Assembly: GCA_016779605.1 (NCBI GenBank)
Contig: JADHNH010000011.1
Coordinates: forward strand, 1-54,726
DNA length: 54,726 bases
From: Nevskia sp.
GTDB lineage: Bacteria > Pseudomonadota > Gammaproteobacteria > Nevskiales > Nevskiaceae
Reading direction: 5' to 3'
The notes under the pieces are model-generated. The model was not told the DNA's origin. It worked only from the letters and a program-made list of their open reading frames with translations, and searched no databases. Below are positions 26,723 through 35,800 of the stretch, in pieces (position 1 is the first letter of the stretch; each line of letters begins with the position of its first letter). The position numbers were made by a program, and so were the translations under genes.

Positions 26723-27832
26723 CTATCCGATCGCAAGACGGCTGAAGTCCGCGTCGGCCCCTGCCAGCGGCGGATTCCGGCTCCGCAGCGGCTCCGGGCG
26801 CTCGACCGCGGGGGCGTCATGCGCGGCAAACCACCGCCAGGTCCGTGCCAATCCCTCGGCCAGGCTGGTGCGCGGCTCGAATCCAAGCTCGGCGCGGGCC
26901 CGGCTGATGTCGCAATAGGTCGAGCGCACTTCGCCTTCGCGGAACGCGACGCAGGTGCGTCGCACGGGCGTGGGCGCCGCAACCCGCGCCAGTTCGTCGA
27001 GCAACTGGTTGATGCTGACCGGCACGCCGGAGCCGAGCTGGATGACACCGGTAACGTCGGAGTTGATTCCGGCCACGATGCCGTCGCACAAGTCCGCGGC
27101 GAAAACGAAGTCGCGCACCTGGCTGCCGTCGCCGAATATCGTCACCGGCTGGCCGGCCAGCACCCGCTTGATGAACGCCGCCACCGCGCTGCCCTTGTGG
27201 GACGAGCGCTCGCCGTACACGTTGGCGAAGCGCAGCGACAGCGTGCGAATGCCGAAGCTGCCGCAATAGGCGGAGCAATAGGCTTCCGCAGCCAGCTTGG
27301 AGGCTCCGTATGGGGAAATCGGGCGCGGCAGCATGCCTTCGTGGATCGGCGGTTCGGCCTCGCCCAGAATGGCGCCCCCGGTCGAGGCGTTGATCAGCCG
27401 CCGCACACCCGCCCGCCGCATCGCCTCCAGGACCTGCAAGGTGCCGCCCGCGTTGATCTCGAAATTGTGCTGCGGCTCGTCGATCGACTCCAGCACCCGG
27501 GTATGCGCGGCCAGGTGCACCACAGTGTCGACGCCTTCGAGCGCGGCATCCAGCGCCTTGGCGTCGCGGATGTCGCCCTTGACGAATTCCGCGCCCAGGC
27601 CGGCGATGTGCTCCCGGCGCCCGAGGCTCTCGTTGTCGAACGCCCTGACGCGGTAACCGCCGAGGTCCTGGAGCCGCCGCAGGAGATTCGCCGCGATGAA
27701 CCCGCAGCCTCCGGTCACGAGGACCGACTTCCGTCCCGCAAAAGCCTTGTGCACCCGCCTGATCCCCCGACAGTGACGTACCAGCCGGGTGCGAGACAAA
27801 AAGCCACCGGCCATTGCAGCCAGGTATCCCAC
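26723..27832 (-). CDS. NAD-dependent epimerase/dehydratase (GalE/WbpP-like)
   Basis: 369 residues; an internal ATG at 27814 is an alternative start. It is an extended SDR: SVLVTGGCGFIAANLLRRLQ (Rossmann GxxGxxA), VDTVVHLAAHTRVLESI, an NASTGGAILGE strand with the catalytic Ser/Thr, and YGASK (catalytic Tyr and Lys). LRFANVYGERSSHKGS and VTIFGDGSQVRDFVF are typical of UDP-GlcNAc/UDP-glucose 4-epimerases and related dTDP-sugar enzymes. A basic 35-residue N-terminal extension precedes the Rossmann fold. It likely supplies an epimerised nucleotide sugar to the glycan. It lies 59 bases behind the upstream glycosyltransferase. Confidence 0.85.
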   Translation of the reverse strand: MGYLAAMAGGFLSRTRLVRHCRGIRRVHKAFAGRKSVLVTGGCGFIAANLLRRLQDLGGYRVRAFDNESLGRREHIAGLGAEFVKGDIRDAKALDAALEGVDTVVHLAAHTRVLESIDEPQHNFEINAGGTLQVLEAMRRAGVRRLINASTGGAILGEAEPPIHEGMLPRPISPYGASKLAAEAYCSAYCGSFGIRTLSLRFANVYGERSSHKGSAVAAFIKRVLAGQPVTIFGDGSQVRDFVFAADLCDGIVAGINSDVTGVIQLGSGVPVSINQLLDELARVAAPTPVRRTCVAFREGEVRSTYCDISRARAELGFEPRTSLAEGLARTWRWFAAHDAPAVERPEPLRSRNPPLAGADADFSRLAIG

Positions 27833-27891
27833 GGCGCCCGGCGGCTCCGCGGGCGTGTATTTTGTAAGGCGATCGATGACAGTTTAATGAT

Positions 27892-28992
27892 TCAACCGGG
27901 CGTCGCCGGAGCAAGCAGAAGTTGCCAGCGTGCCGTGGCCGGTTGCTTCACGCACAACGCCTCGGCGGGCGACAGCATCGCCTCGGCCGCCAGCCACCGG
28001 CGGTTCAGCGCGGCCAGCAGGCGACACCTTTTGGGTTGCGCGGCGTGCTCCAGGATCGTTTCCGTCCATACCTCCGGGCACAGCGGCGCATACATGCCGA
28101 GCGCCCGTTCCTCCGGCGCGACGCGGTAAACCGATACGTCCGATACGAGCAGCGCCGCGGCCAGCCGCGCGGCGTCGATGCGCCGGGTCCAGGACCGTAC
28201 TGCGTTGGCGGCGGAAGGCAGCAATGGGGCAAGCAACAGATCCACCCGCCGGTCGGCCTGTGCCCGATATTGCGGCCATGGCAGCCAGGGGCCGACCACC
28301 ACGCCGGGGCAGCGCCGCCAGCTGCGCGCGATCCCGCCGTGGGCCGACACCTCGAAGCGCACCCTGCCGGCCGACCGCTTCACAACCTGGGCGGCGACCG
28401 CCTGCAGCCAGCGGTGTTCCGCGCGATGGATCGAACTGCCGTGGTATGCCACGACGAACGGACCGTCGGCGCTGGAGTCGCCGTCCGCGCCGGCGCTCCC
28501 GCCGATGGGCTTGAGCACGCGCGGATTGGCCTGCCGATAGCGTTGCGCCAGCGCCGGTGTCGACACCAGCAGGGTTCCGGCCAGCCGCCCCAGTCGCTTC
28601 CAGTGACATGTGCCGTGCCACCAGTAGCGCAGGCGCGCCAGCCGGGGAACCCCCGGATCGCGGCTCAGCGCCGCCAGATCGTCGTCAAGGAACAGGGCCA
28701 CGCCGGCGACGCGCCCGCCGAGCCGTTCGAGCTGCGCCAGCCAGCGCGGCGTGGCATACCGGCAGAACAGGACCAGGGCGTCGTCGAACTGTGCGGCCGG
28801 CAGCTGGCCCGGCCCTGTGCGCAACATTGCCGTCCGCACTTCCAGCCCGCCGCAAGCGGCAAGCCGCGGCGCCAGGTAATAGTCGAACGAAGGGTTTGCG
28901 CCGTCGATCACCGCGATCACGCGCACAAATGGCCGGATCGGCGGCCCGCCGGCGTGCGGCATCCGTGCGAGGCCAGGCAAGGTGCCGATCAC
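27892..28992 (-). CDS. Glycosyltransferase-like protein, GT-B fold
   Basis: 366 residues. The N-terminal half (FVRVIAVIDGANPSFDYYLAPRLAACG; ALFLDDDLAALSRD) and C-terminal half (GPFVVAYHGSSIHRAEHRWL; PLLPSAANAVRSWTRRIDAA) look like the two Rossmann-type halves of a GT-B enzyme of the type seen in O-antigen loci, without the strong GT4 E-x7-E motif. Its start overlaps the stop of the upstream glycosyltransferase gene (ATGA), indicating coupled translation. Donor and acceptor are unknown. Of the five putative transferases in the locus this is the most divergent. Confidence 0.65.
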   Translation of the reverse strand: MIGTLPGLARMPHAGGPPIRPFVRVIAVIDGANPSFDYYLAPRLAACGGLEVRTAMLRTGPGQLPAAQFDDALVLFCRYATPRWLAQLERLGGRVAGVALFLDDDLAALSRDPGVPRLARLRYWWHGTCHWKRLGRLAGTLLVSTPALAQRYRQANPRVLKPIGGSAGADGDSSADGPFVVAYHGSSIHRAEHRWLQAVAAQVVKRSAGRVRFEVSAHGGIARSWRRCPGVVVGPWLPWPQYRAQADRRVDLLLAPLLPSAANAVRSWTRRIDAARLAAALLVSDVSVYRVAPEERALGMYAPLCPEVWTETILEHAAQPKRCRLLAALNRRWLAAEAMLSPAEALCVKQPATARWQLLLAPATPG

Positions 28993-30515
28993 GCCGGCCG
29001 GCCGGCCGCTGCCAGCCAGGATGCACGGAACGCCAGCAGCGCGTGGAGCAGCGCGGCTTCATCCGCGCTCAGCGACGGCGGCAACAGGGTCGAGCGCCGC
29101 AGGCGCCGCAGCCGCTGCGCGACGGCGCCGTGGTCGAAGGCGAATACCGGCAGCGCCTGGCGCAAGGCGATGGTCTGCACAAAGGACCAGGTCTCCGGCC
29201 AGATCGCCGGGATGAATGCTGCATGCGCACCGCTTGCGCGCAGCAGGTCCTCGGCTTCGTTTTCGAGGTATCGGCCGGTCACTTCAACCCCCAGCCGCCG
29301 CAGCCGCCCGTCGTCGATCGAATGTCCAAGCAGGGACAGGCGCAGGGGCGCCTTGCGATGCGACGCAAGGCGCGCCAGCGCGGTCACCACGTCATAGCCC
29401 TTGGCGCGGTTGAGCGCCCCGATCACGGCCAGGTGCAGCGGCGCGTTCGGATCGATCGAGGGAATCCGCTCCGGCGGAAGCTGCGCATCGTCCTCCGGCT
29501 CCAGCACCTGGATTGCCACCCCGGGAAAATATGCGCCCAGCCGCCGTGCAAGGTCAGCGCTCGGCGCAACCACCCGCGCGGCGCCGCGCAGCAGCTCCCC
29601 CGCCCGGGCGCGCCACAGCGCCGCGTCGATCCCGCGCTGCGGCGCGCGCGCCTGCCCGAGGCAGGCACCGCAGCCGGCGGCCGTGCGCACGCCGCAGTAA
29701 CGTCCGTCCGTATCCACCAGGTCCACCCGTGGGCACAGGTAGTAGTAGTCGTGCAGCAGCAATTCGTAGCTTGCCCCGATCCTGCGCGCCAGCCGCGGCA
29801 GCGATGCGAAGGCCTGCTCCGGCAGGTCGATCAGGTGGTTGATCACCAGCTTGCCGACCCCGGCCTGCCGCGCGAAAGCCGCCAGCGCCTCGTCGCCGGC
29901 GAACGGCTCGAACCATCGCGGCGTCACTGCCAGGCTCGCCGGCGGATCGATCACGTACAACGGATTGCGGCCCGCCGCACGCCGCATGCGCACTACCGCG
30001 CCGCCGGCCAGGAGCAGGCGCCGGGCATAGAAATCCAGGAAGCGCGAACTGCCGCCGCCGCGGCCGTGTTCCAGCAGCAGCGCGACATCCCCCGCGGCCG
30101 CGCGCGCGACGGAACCGGGCGGCGGCGATGGTCCGGCCGCATGGGCGGGGCGGCCTTCGGCGCGGCCCTGCTGGACGTAATGCAGGAACGGACAGCTGCG
30201 CCCGGGAATGTCGCGGTTGGTCAGCCGGTAGTAGCGGGCGTCGAACGACGGCTGCGGCGAATAGTCCAGGTATTGGCCGAGCAGCAGGTAGTGCAGCTGC
30301 GGCGCCCGCGCGGCGCTGCGGCGCAGCCGCGGCGTGGCGACCTGGCGCAGGTAGAAGCCCACGTCCATCTCGCCGCGCAGGATTTCAATCGCCCCGGCGC
30401 AGCACTGTTCCAGCAGCGGGCGCAGCGGCCAGGTCAGCAGGATGGCGACCAGCGCGCGGCCCGGCCACAGGAGAAAGGAAAGCTTGCGCGGCTGGCTGCG
30501 TAAGTAGGCCCACAC
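28989..30515 (-). CDS. GT4-type glycosyltransferase with N-terminal 'HYLxxG' motif segment
   Basis: 508 residues. Residues about 75-125 carry the motif pair common at the N-terminus of large capsule glycosyltransferases: LHYLLLGQYLDY, PSFDARYYRLTNRDIPG and LHYVQQGRAEGRP. A GT-B fold follows: an N-terminal half with ASYELLLHDYYYLCP and a Cys-rich CGVRTAAGCGACLGQ patch; then LHLAVIGALNRAKGYDVV and FIPAIWPETWSFVQTIALRQ, the donor-side helix. First gene of the minus-strand unit 30515 to 26723 (two glycosyltransferases and the epimerase). Basic and hydrophobic N-terminus (LWPGRALVAILLTWPL) may associate with the membrane. Confidence 0.8.
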   Translation of the reverse strand: MWAYLRSQPRKLSFLLWPGRALVAILLTWPLRPLLEQCCAGAIEILRGEMDVGFYLRQVATPRLRRSAARAPQLHYLLLGQYLDYSPQPSFDARYYRLTNRDIPGRSCPFLHYVQQGRAEGRPAHAAGPSPPPGSVARAAAGDVALLLEHGRGGGSSRFLDFYARRLLLAGGAVVRMRRAAGRNPLYVIDPPASLAVTPRWFEPFAGDEALAAFARQAGVGKLVINHLIDLPEQAFASLPRLARRIGASYELLLHDYYYLCPRVDLVDTDGRYCGVRTAAGCGACLGQARAPQRGIDAALWRARAGELLRGAARVVAPSADLARRLGAYFPGVAIQVLEPEDDAQLPPERIPSIDPNAPLHLAVIGALNRAKGYDVVTALARLASHRKAPLRLSLLGHSIDDGRLRRLGVEVTGRYLENEAEDLLRASGAHAAFIPAIWPETWSFVQTIALRQALPVFAFDHGAVAQRLRRLRRSTLLPPSLSADEAALLHALLAFRASWLAAAGRPA

Positions 30516-30583
30516 CCGGATAGTTTAGGGTTTAGGCGGCGCGGAATCGAACGGGAAATCCAGGCGCGCCAAACGCGAATGGG

Positions 30584-30620
30584 TAAATAAAAAGCCCCCG
30601 CTTCCTAAAGAAGCGGGGGC
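30584..30620 (-). terminator. Rho-independent terminator of the PstS-like gene
   Basis: A perfect 11-base stem GCCCCCGCTTC / GAAGCGGGGGC (30594-30604, 30610-30620) has a five-base loop. On the minus strand it is followed by TTTTTATTTA. It lies 58 bases after the PstS-like gene's stop and insulates the adhesin/PstS region from the capsule glycosyltransferase genes. Confidence 0.95.
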
Positions 30621-30678
30621 GAGGTTGCCGCGATCTGCTATACGGTTGGGGAGCCGAGCGGCTCCCCGGCCGTCCTGC

Positions 30679-32568
30679 TTACTGCGTGATGCACTGCGCG
30701 ATGGTCTTCGAGCCCGACACCGACTTGGTCGGGTTGAAGCCGAGCAGCCAGGCGAAGCCGGTCTTGGAGCCGACCGTGGTGACCGACGTGCGCTGCGTGG
30801 CCGGGATGTACGGCATGGCGAACAGCGCCTGCAGGTTGACGGCGTCGGCACCGTTGCCGGTGTTGTAGCCCATCAGGTAGGTCACGGCCACGATCGGGTA
30901 GCTCGGGTAGTCGCCGGTGGCGGTGAGCGCCGGGGTGGCGATGCTCGACGGAATGACCAGGTTCATGCAGCCCGGGTGCGCCGGTGCGGCGGTGGTCGAC
31001 GGCGAGCCGGTGCTGCCGATCGCCAGGGTCGCCGGCGACAGCAGGTTGCCGTTGCTGTCCGTGTTCAGCACCGTGTCGGTCAGCACCGCGCCGGTTGGCA
31101 GGGTGTAGGTCGGCTTGAAGCTGGTCAGCGGATCGAACGCAACATAGGGCAGATTGCTGTTGCTGGGGTTGTTGCCCTGCGCGAGCGAAACCTTGGCCAG
31201 GCCGATCTTGCCGCCGCCCAGGGCGGCGCGCGTGGCGACGTCATACGACTCGACGTAGCCGATGGTGCCAGCGGTGGACTGCAGGGTGCCGACCACGCCG
31301 CCGTTGCCGCTGGAGCCGATGGAGCCGGCCGGGGCGTTGGCGTTGGCGGTGCCGGCGATGCCCTTGCCGTAGAACGTCTGGTTGACCGAGAACGACGGGC
31401 CGGTGGCGGTGGCGCCGTTCGGGCCCAGCGCCGTCGGGCAGACGTTGGCGAGGTGGTTGCTGAAGTTGAACGAGGTGCCGCTGCCGTCGCTGCGGTACAC
31501 CACCGTGATCGGCTGGCTCGGGAACACGCTGTTCAGCGTGTGCCAGTTGGTGATGGTGCCGGCGAAGATGCCGCAGATCTGCTGCTCGGACAGGGTGAAG
31601 CCCTTCGGCGCGTAGGCGTTCTGGTAGCCGACGGCGATCGACGCGGCCACCGTCGGGATCTGCACGGTCTCCGTGGCCTGGGCGGCCAGCGCGGTGTTGC
31701 CCTGGAAGTTGACGATGTCGGAAGCCGCCAGCGGCGCATCCGAAGCCGCGTACTGCGGGTAGTGGGTGGCGGCGCTGAAGCCCTCGACGATGGACGACTC
31801 GTTGGCGGCCGTGGTGTTGGAGCCGTAATCGCCGCACTGGCCGGTGGCGTCGCTGGCGGTCACGGCGTTGCCGTTGGCCGGATCCTTCCAGGTGAACGTG
31901 CCTTCCAGCATGTTGCGGCCGCCGCCGGAGCCGGTCTGGCAGTACGACACTGCCGGATACGCCGCGTAGCCGGGAGCCGGGCCGCTGGTGTAGGTGAAGC
32001 GCGCGCCGGTGCCGGTGGAGCCCACCGTGGTATCCACCGTGGCGTCGCCCGAGCCGGAGGCCGGCAGGGTCGGCAGGGCCGTATAGATCTCGGACTGGCT
32101 GAGCGTGAAGCCGGTGATCGGGCCGGTGGTCGAGGTCTTGGTGGTCTTGACCGAAGTCACCGTGATCAGGGTCTGGCCGGAGCCGGAGCCGCCGGTGAGC
32201 TGCAGGACGTCGCCCACGGCATAGTGCGCGCCGGCGAGCGGCAGGGCCGTGGTCGACGAGATCGCCAACGCAACGTTGGTGATGACCTTCGGCGTGTTGA
32301 CGCCGGCGGTGAACGCGCCGAACAGCGAGCCGGTGTCGGCCGGGTCGCTCAAGCGGTTGGCCGGGCTGCGCGCCGTGGTCGAATTCAATTCGATCCAGGA
32401 CTTGCCGACATAGGCCATCGCCGGCAGCGTGGCGCCGCCGCCGTACAGGGTGGCGCTCGGCGTGGAGGGCACCGGGTCAACCGGCGCGTAGGTGGTGGCC
32501 AGCGCCACCGGTGCGATGAACGCGGCCACCAGGGACGCGGTCGTGACGGACTTCAATTTGAAAGACAT
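30679..32568 (-). CDS. PstS-like periplasmic binding protein with an inserted module
   Basis: 629 residues from ATG 32568, after AGGAGAAGTC; the reading frame continues upstream but without a start signal. Signal peptide to about residue 24 (VAAFIAPVALA). The PstS-like fold is shown by LYGGGATLPAMAYVGKSW, YCQTGSGGGRNMLEG, AASDAPLAASDIVNFQ, and ITVVYRSDGSGTSFNF, the last being the phosphate-loop-like segment. PstS is usually 330-380 residues. Here residues about 92-195 interrupt the fold with a YAVGDVLQLTGGSGSG / ITGFTLSQSEIYTALPTLPA / GSTGTGARFTY stretch, resembling the repeats of phage tail and capsid-decoration proteins. It lies after tpsA with its own terminator and probably its own promoter. 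Ligand unknown; phosphate is not assured. Confidence 0.8.
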   Translation of the reverse strand: MSFKLKSVTTASLVAAFIAPVALATTYAPVDPVPSTPSATLYGGGATLPAMAYVGKSWIELNSTTARSPANRLSDPADTGSLFGAFTAGVNTPKVITNVALAISSTTALPLAGAHYAVGDVLQLTGGSGSGQTLITVTSVKTTKTSTTGPITGFTLSQSEIYTALPTLPASGSGDATVDTTVGSTGTGARFTYTSGPAPGYAAYPAVSYCQTGSGGGRNMLEGTFTWKDPANGNAVTASDATGQCGDYGSNTTAANESSIVEGFSAATHYPQYAASDAPLAASDIVNFQGNTALAAQATETVQIPTVAASIAVGYQNAYAPKGFTLSEQQICGIFAGTITNWHTLNSVFPSQPITVVYRSDGSGTSFNFSNHLANVCPTALGPNGATATGPSFSVNQTFYGKGIAGTANANAPAGSIGSSGNGGVVGTLQSTAGTIGYVESYDVATRAALGGGKIGLAKVSLAQGNNPSNSNLPYVAFDPLTSFKPTYTLPTGAVLTDTVLNTDSNGNLLSPATLAIGSTGSPSTTAAPAHPGCMNLVIPSSIATPALTATGDYPSYPIVAVTYLMGYNTGNGADAVNLQALFAMPYIPATQRTSVTTVGSKTGFAWLLGFNPTKSVSGSKTIAQCITQ

Positions 32569-32763
32569 GACTTCTCCTATAGGCGAAGCGCACAAGCAAA
32601 TCGGCGAAAGGGATCCCCAAAAAATTTCTGCCGCTTTAGGCAGCGCGTGCACTCTAAAGGGGCTTCGTTTCAATCGCTTTAAGGATTTAAGACAACTCCA
32701 CTCGGCGCCAAGAGCATCGCTCGGCAGCCTCGATTGCCGCCGTCCGAAGCGCGATCTCCAGGC
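32569..32763 (-). promoter_or_regulatory. Leader/promoter region of the PstS-like gene
   Basis: The region is AT-richer than its surroundings and precedes a gene with a strong ribosome binding site. A small hairpin (CTGCC / GGCAG, 32628-32643 area) is followed on the minus strand by AAATTTTTTGGGG. That could be a weak terminator or attenuator between the tpsA transcript and this gene. Confidence 0.4.
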
Positions 32764-32795
32764 GGCCGGGCAGCGCCCGCGGGCGCTGCCCGGCC
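32764..32795. repeat. 32-base perfect palindrome just after tpsA
   Basis: Two 16-base arms (GGCCGGGCAGCGCCCG and its exact complement) meet with no spacer, nine bases beyond the tpsA stop codon. In RNA this would be an extremely stable hairpin. There is no T-run, so it is more likely an mRNA 3'-end stabiliser or a Rho-assisted stop than a classical terminator. Confidence 0.7.
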
Positions 32796-32804
32796 GATGC
32801 CGCC

Positions 32805-35800
32805 CTAACGGATCTGGTCGGTCTCTTCGCCGGTGGGCTGTCCAAAGCCCACCGTCTCCACCGAGATGGTGGTGATCGCGGTGGCCGGCGGCTGGCTGGC
32901 CGCGACCTGGGTGGCGGTTTGCTCCACCGCCGCGCTGACCGCGCTGGCCACGCTCAGGGCGGCGGTGTCGACCACCCCGGTCGGCACGCCGCTCTCCTTG
33001 CCCTGCACCTGGATGTTGCTGGCATTGGCCACGCGGAAGGCGGCCACGTTCAGGCTGCCCGACACGCGGATGCCCGCCTCGCCGGCGTCCACCGTGCCGC
33101 GCGGGGCGACCAGGTCGGCGTTCCCGGAGGCCACGCCGGGCTTGGTCTGCAGCACGCCGATGCCGGCGCCGCTGACCTGCGACTTGGCGTCCACCACGCA
33201 GTAGTGGTCCAGGTCGCAGATGTACTGCGGCGGCGGGATTTCCGAGTTGGTCTTGGCGCCCTTGCCGGCGTTGATGTCGCCGTTGGAGCTCCAGATCAGG
33301 ACATCGCCGCCCTGCTCGGTGAAGATGCGGCTCTGCGCCAGCAGCGCGCTCTGGTCCGCGAAGATGCTGATGCTGCCCTGCTCCAGCGTCAGGATGCCCT
33401 GGTCGTTGGGGCCGATGCCGGAGGTGCTGACGCTGGCGGCCACCTGCGGCGGCGCCGCCGTGCTGCCGACCAGCACTTCGCCGCCCGGGCCCAGGATGTC
33501 GATGTTGCCGCCCTGCTGGGTCTGGATGGTGGAACCGCGCATGTCCAGGTAGCCGGTCGCCACCGGCGCCTTGGCGCCGTTGCTGCCGCCGGTCAGGTCG
33601 TTGGCGGTGTAGCCCAGCGCCGCGGGGAACAGCGTGTTGATCGCGGTGTAGCCGCGCGCGTACTGGCCGGCGTACGGCAGCGCCGCGTTGTTGAAGTCCA
33701 GGCCGGTGCGGTTGAGCACGTCGAGCAACACCTTGCCGGCGAACAGCTGCTGCTGCACCGCCGGCAGGCCCTGGAACACGCTCCAGGCGGCGGCCGGCGA
33801 CAGGTAGGGCGCGGTGCCGCCCTGGCCGCTCTGGGCGAGCTGGTCGGCCTGGTACTGCTCCACGAACGCGACAAGCTGCGGCCCGGTGCTGGAGGCGGGC
33901 GCGGTGACCGGCCTGCCCTGCGCGTCCTGGCCGACGATGGCCAGTCCGCCGGCGGTGAACGCGTAGCTGTAGTCGGGCACACCGGCGGAATCGACCGGCG
34001 ACGCCGCCACGTAGCTGTAGCTGCCGTCGGCGTTGCGGGTGATGCCCTCGACCGGGATCTGGCCGGCGCCGGAGCCGCGGTTGGCCGGGTCGATGTAGGC
34101 CTGCTCGAACCCGGTGACGGTCTGGCCGGCGGACTGGTAACCGCTCAAGTTCATGCCCGGGCCGATGCCGAACAGCACCGTGATGTTCGCCCCGGCGCGC
34201 TGCAGGTAGGGGTCGTAGAGGTTGCCGACCGTGTCGATGCCCGGATAAATCGCGCTGCTGCCCGCCGGCAGCAGGCCCAGGCCGAGCGCCTCGTTGGCCG
34301 AGGCGACCGGGCCCACGTCGCGCCCGGCCTCGACCAGCAGGTTGCCGATGCCGCCCACCGCGATCAGCGGCACCGGGTTGGCGGCCGACAGCGGCGCGTC
34401 GTAGATGTCGCGCCCGGCGGCGACCAGGGTGATGTCGGACGCGTACAGGTTGCGCCCGCGCAGGCTCAGGTTGACGACGTCGCGTCCGGCCTGGATTTGG
34501 ATCGGCTTGTCGCTGACCAGGGTGACCGGCTGCTGCAGCGCGGCATTGCCGTCCACGACGTCGCCGGCGAGGCTGTAGATGCGCGCCGGCTGCGTGTCCT
34601 GGGCGTGCAGCGGCGTCGCCGAGTTCAGCGTCTGCGGGTTGAACTCGCCCGCCGTCAGCGTGTTGAGATCCTGGATGTAGCTGCCCGGCAGGTTGCCCGC
34701 CGTGATCGGGTTCAAGGGCGAGGGCAGCACCGAGGCCGGCGCGTCGATCAGGCCGAAGAAGCTGGTCTGCTGGAACGGATTGACCGTGTGGTAGATCTGC
34801 ACGGTCTGGTCGGCGATCAGGCTCAGCTCGCCGGTCGCCGAGGGATAAAGTTCGCCGGCCTGCTCCACCGCGATGCCGCCGTTGAGCGCGGTCAGTTCCA
34901 GCGTCGCCGGCAGGATGAACGGGTCGCCGGTCAGGCTGCGCAGGCGCGCGGAGCCGAGCGAGAACTCGGCGGAAGGCAGCGCCAGGGTGTCGAAGGCGAT
35001 GTCGCCGCCGTTGGTCGACAGGCTGAACGAGGAGCTAGCGCTGTAGCTCTGCGAATCGAACCCGGCGTACAGGTAGGAAGGGTTGAACACCCCGCCGACG
35101 TTCGCGCCGCTGGCCGCGCTGACCTGCAGCTGCGCGTCCTGCAGCGCGAACAGCGTGGCCACCTGCCCGCCCTGCGGATTGACGATGTCCGCCGCGATGC
35201 TGCCGTGCGAGACGATGGTGCCGCTGCCCTTGGCGACGAAGTAGGTGCCGGACAGGATGCTGCCGCCGGCGGTGACGCTGAGGTTGCCGCCGCCGACGGT
35301 GACGACGGTGCTGCCGCCGCTGCCGTTGGAGCTCAGGTACCAGCTCGTCGGCAGCGATACGCCGAGGTCGCGGATGTTGCCGCCGGCGGCGATGTCGACG
35401 TTGCCGCCGACGCTCATCACGCCCTGGTCGAAGTTGCCGAAATTGATCGAGGAGCCGCTCGGCGTCGCCGCGCAGTTGGCGCCGCTGAAGACGCAGGCCG
35501 ACTGCAGCCAGGGCCACCAGTACTGGCTGAGGTTGGTGCCGGCGGTGCCGGTGCGGCTGCCGTCGTCGAGCACCTGCTCGATGCCGGTGATGTCGTTGCC
35601 GGCCTGGATCGAGACGTTGCCCGCGCCGTCGGCGTTGACGGTGCCGGAGTCGATCAGGTACGGCAGCTTGCCGGTGGCGGCGACCAGCGCGCTGGACATG
35701 GCCGGTGCCGGCGCGTTCGCGTCGGGCCTACCGGCGCTGTAGACCACGCCGGGCGCGACGGTGTCGAGCAGGGCGAAATCATGCGCCGCGGCGATGTCGA

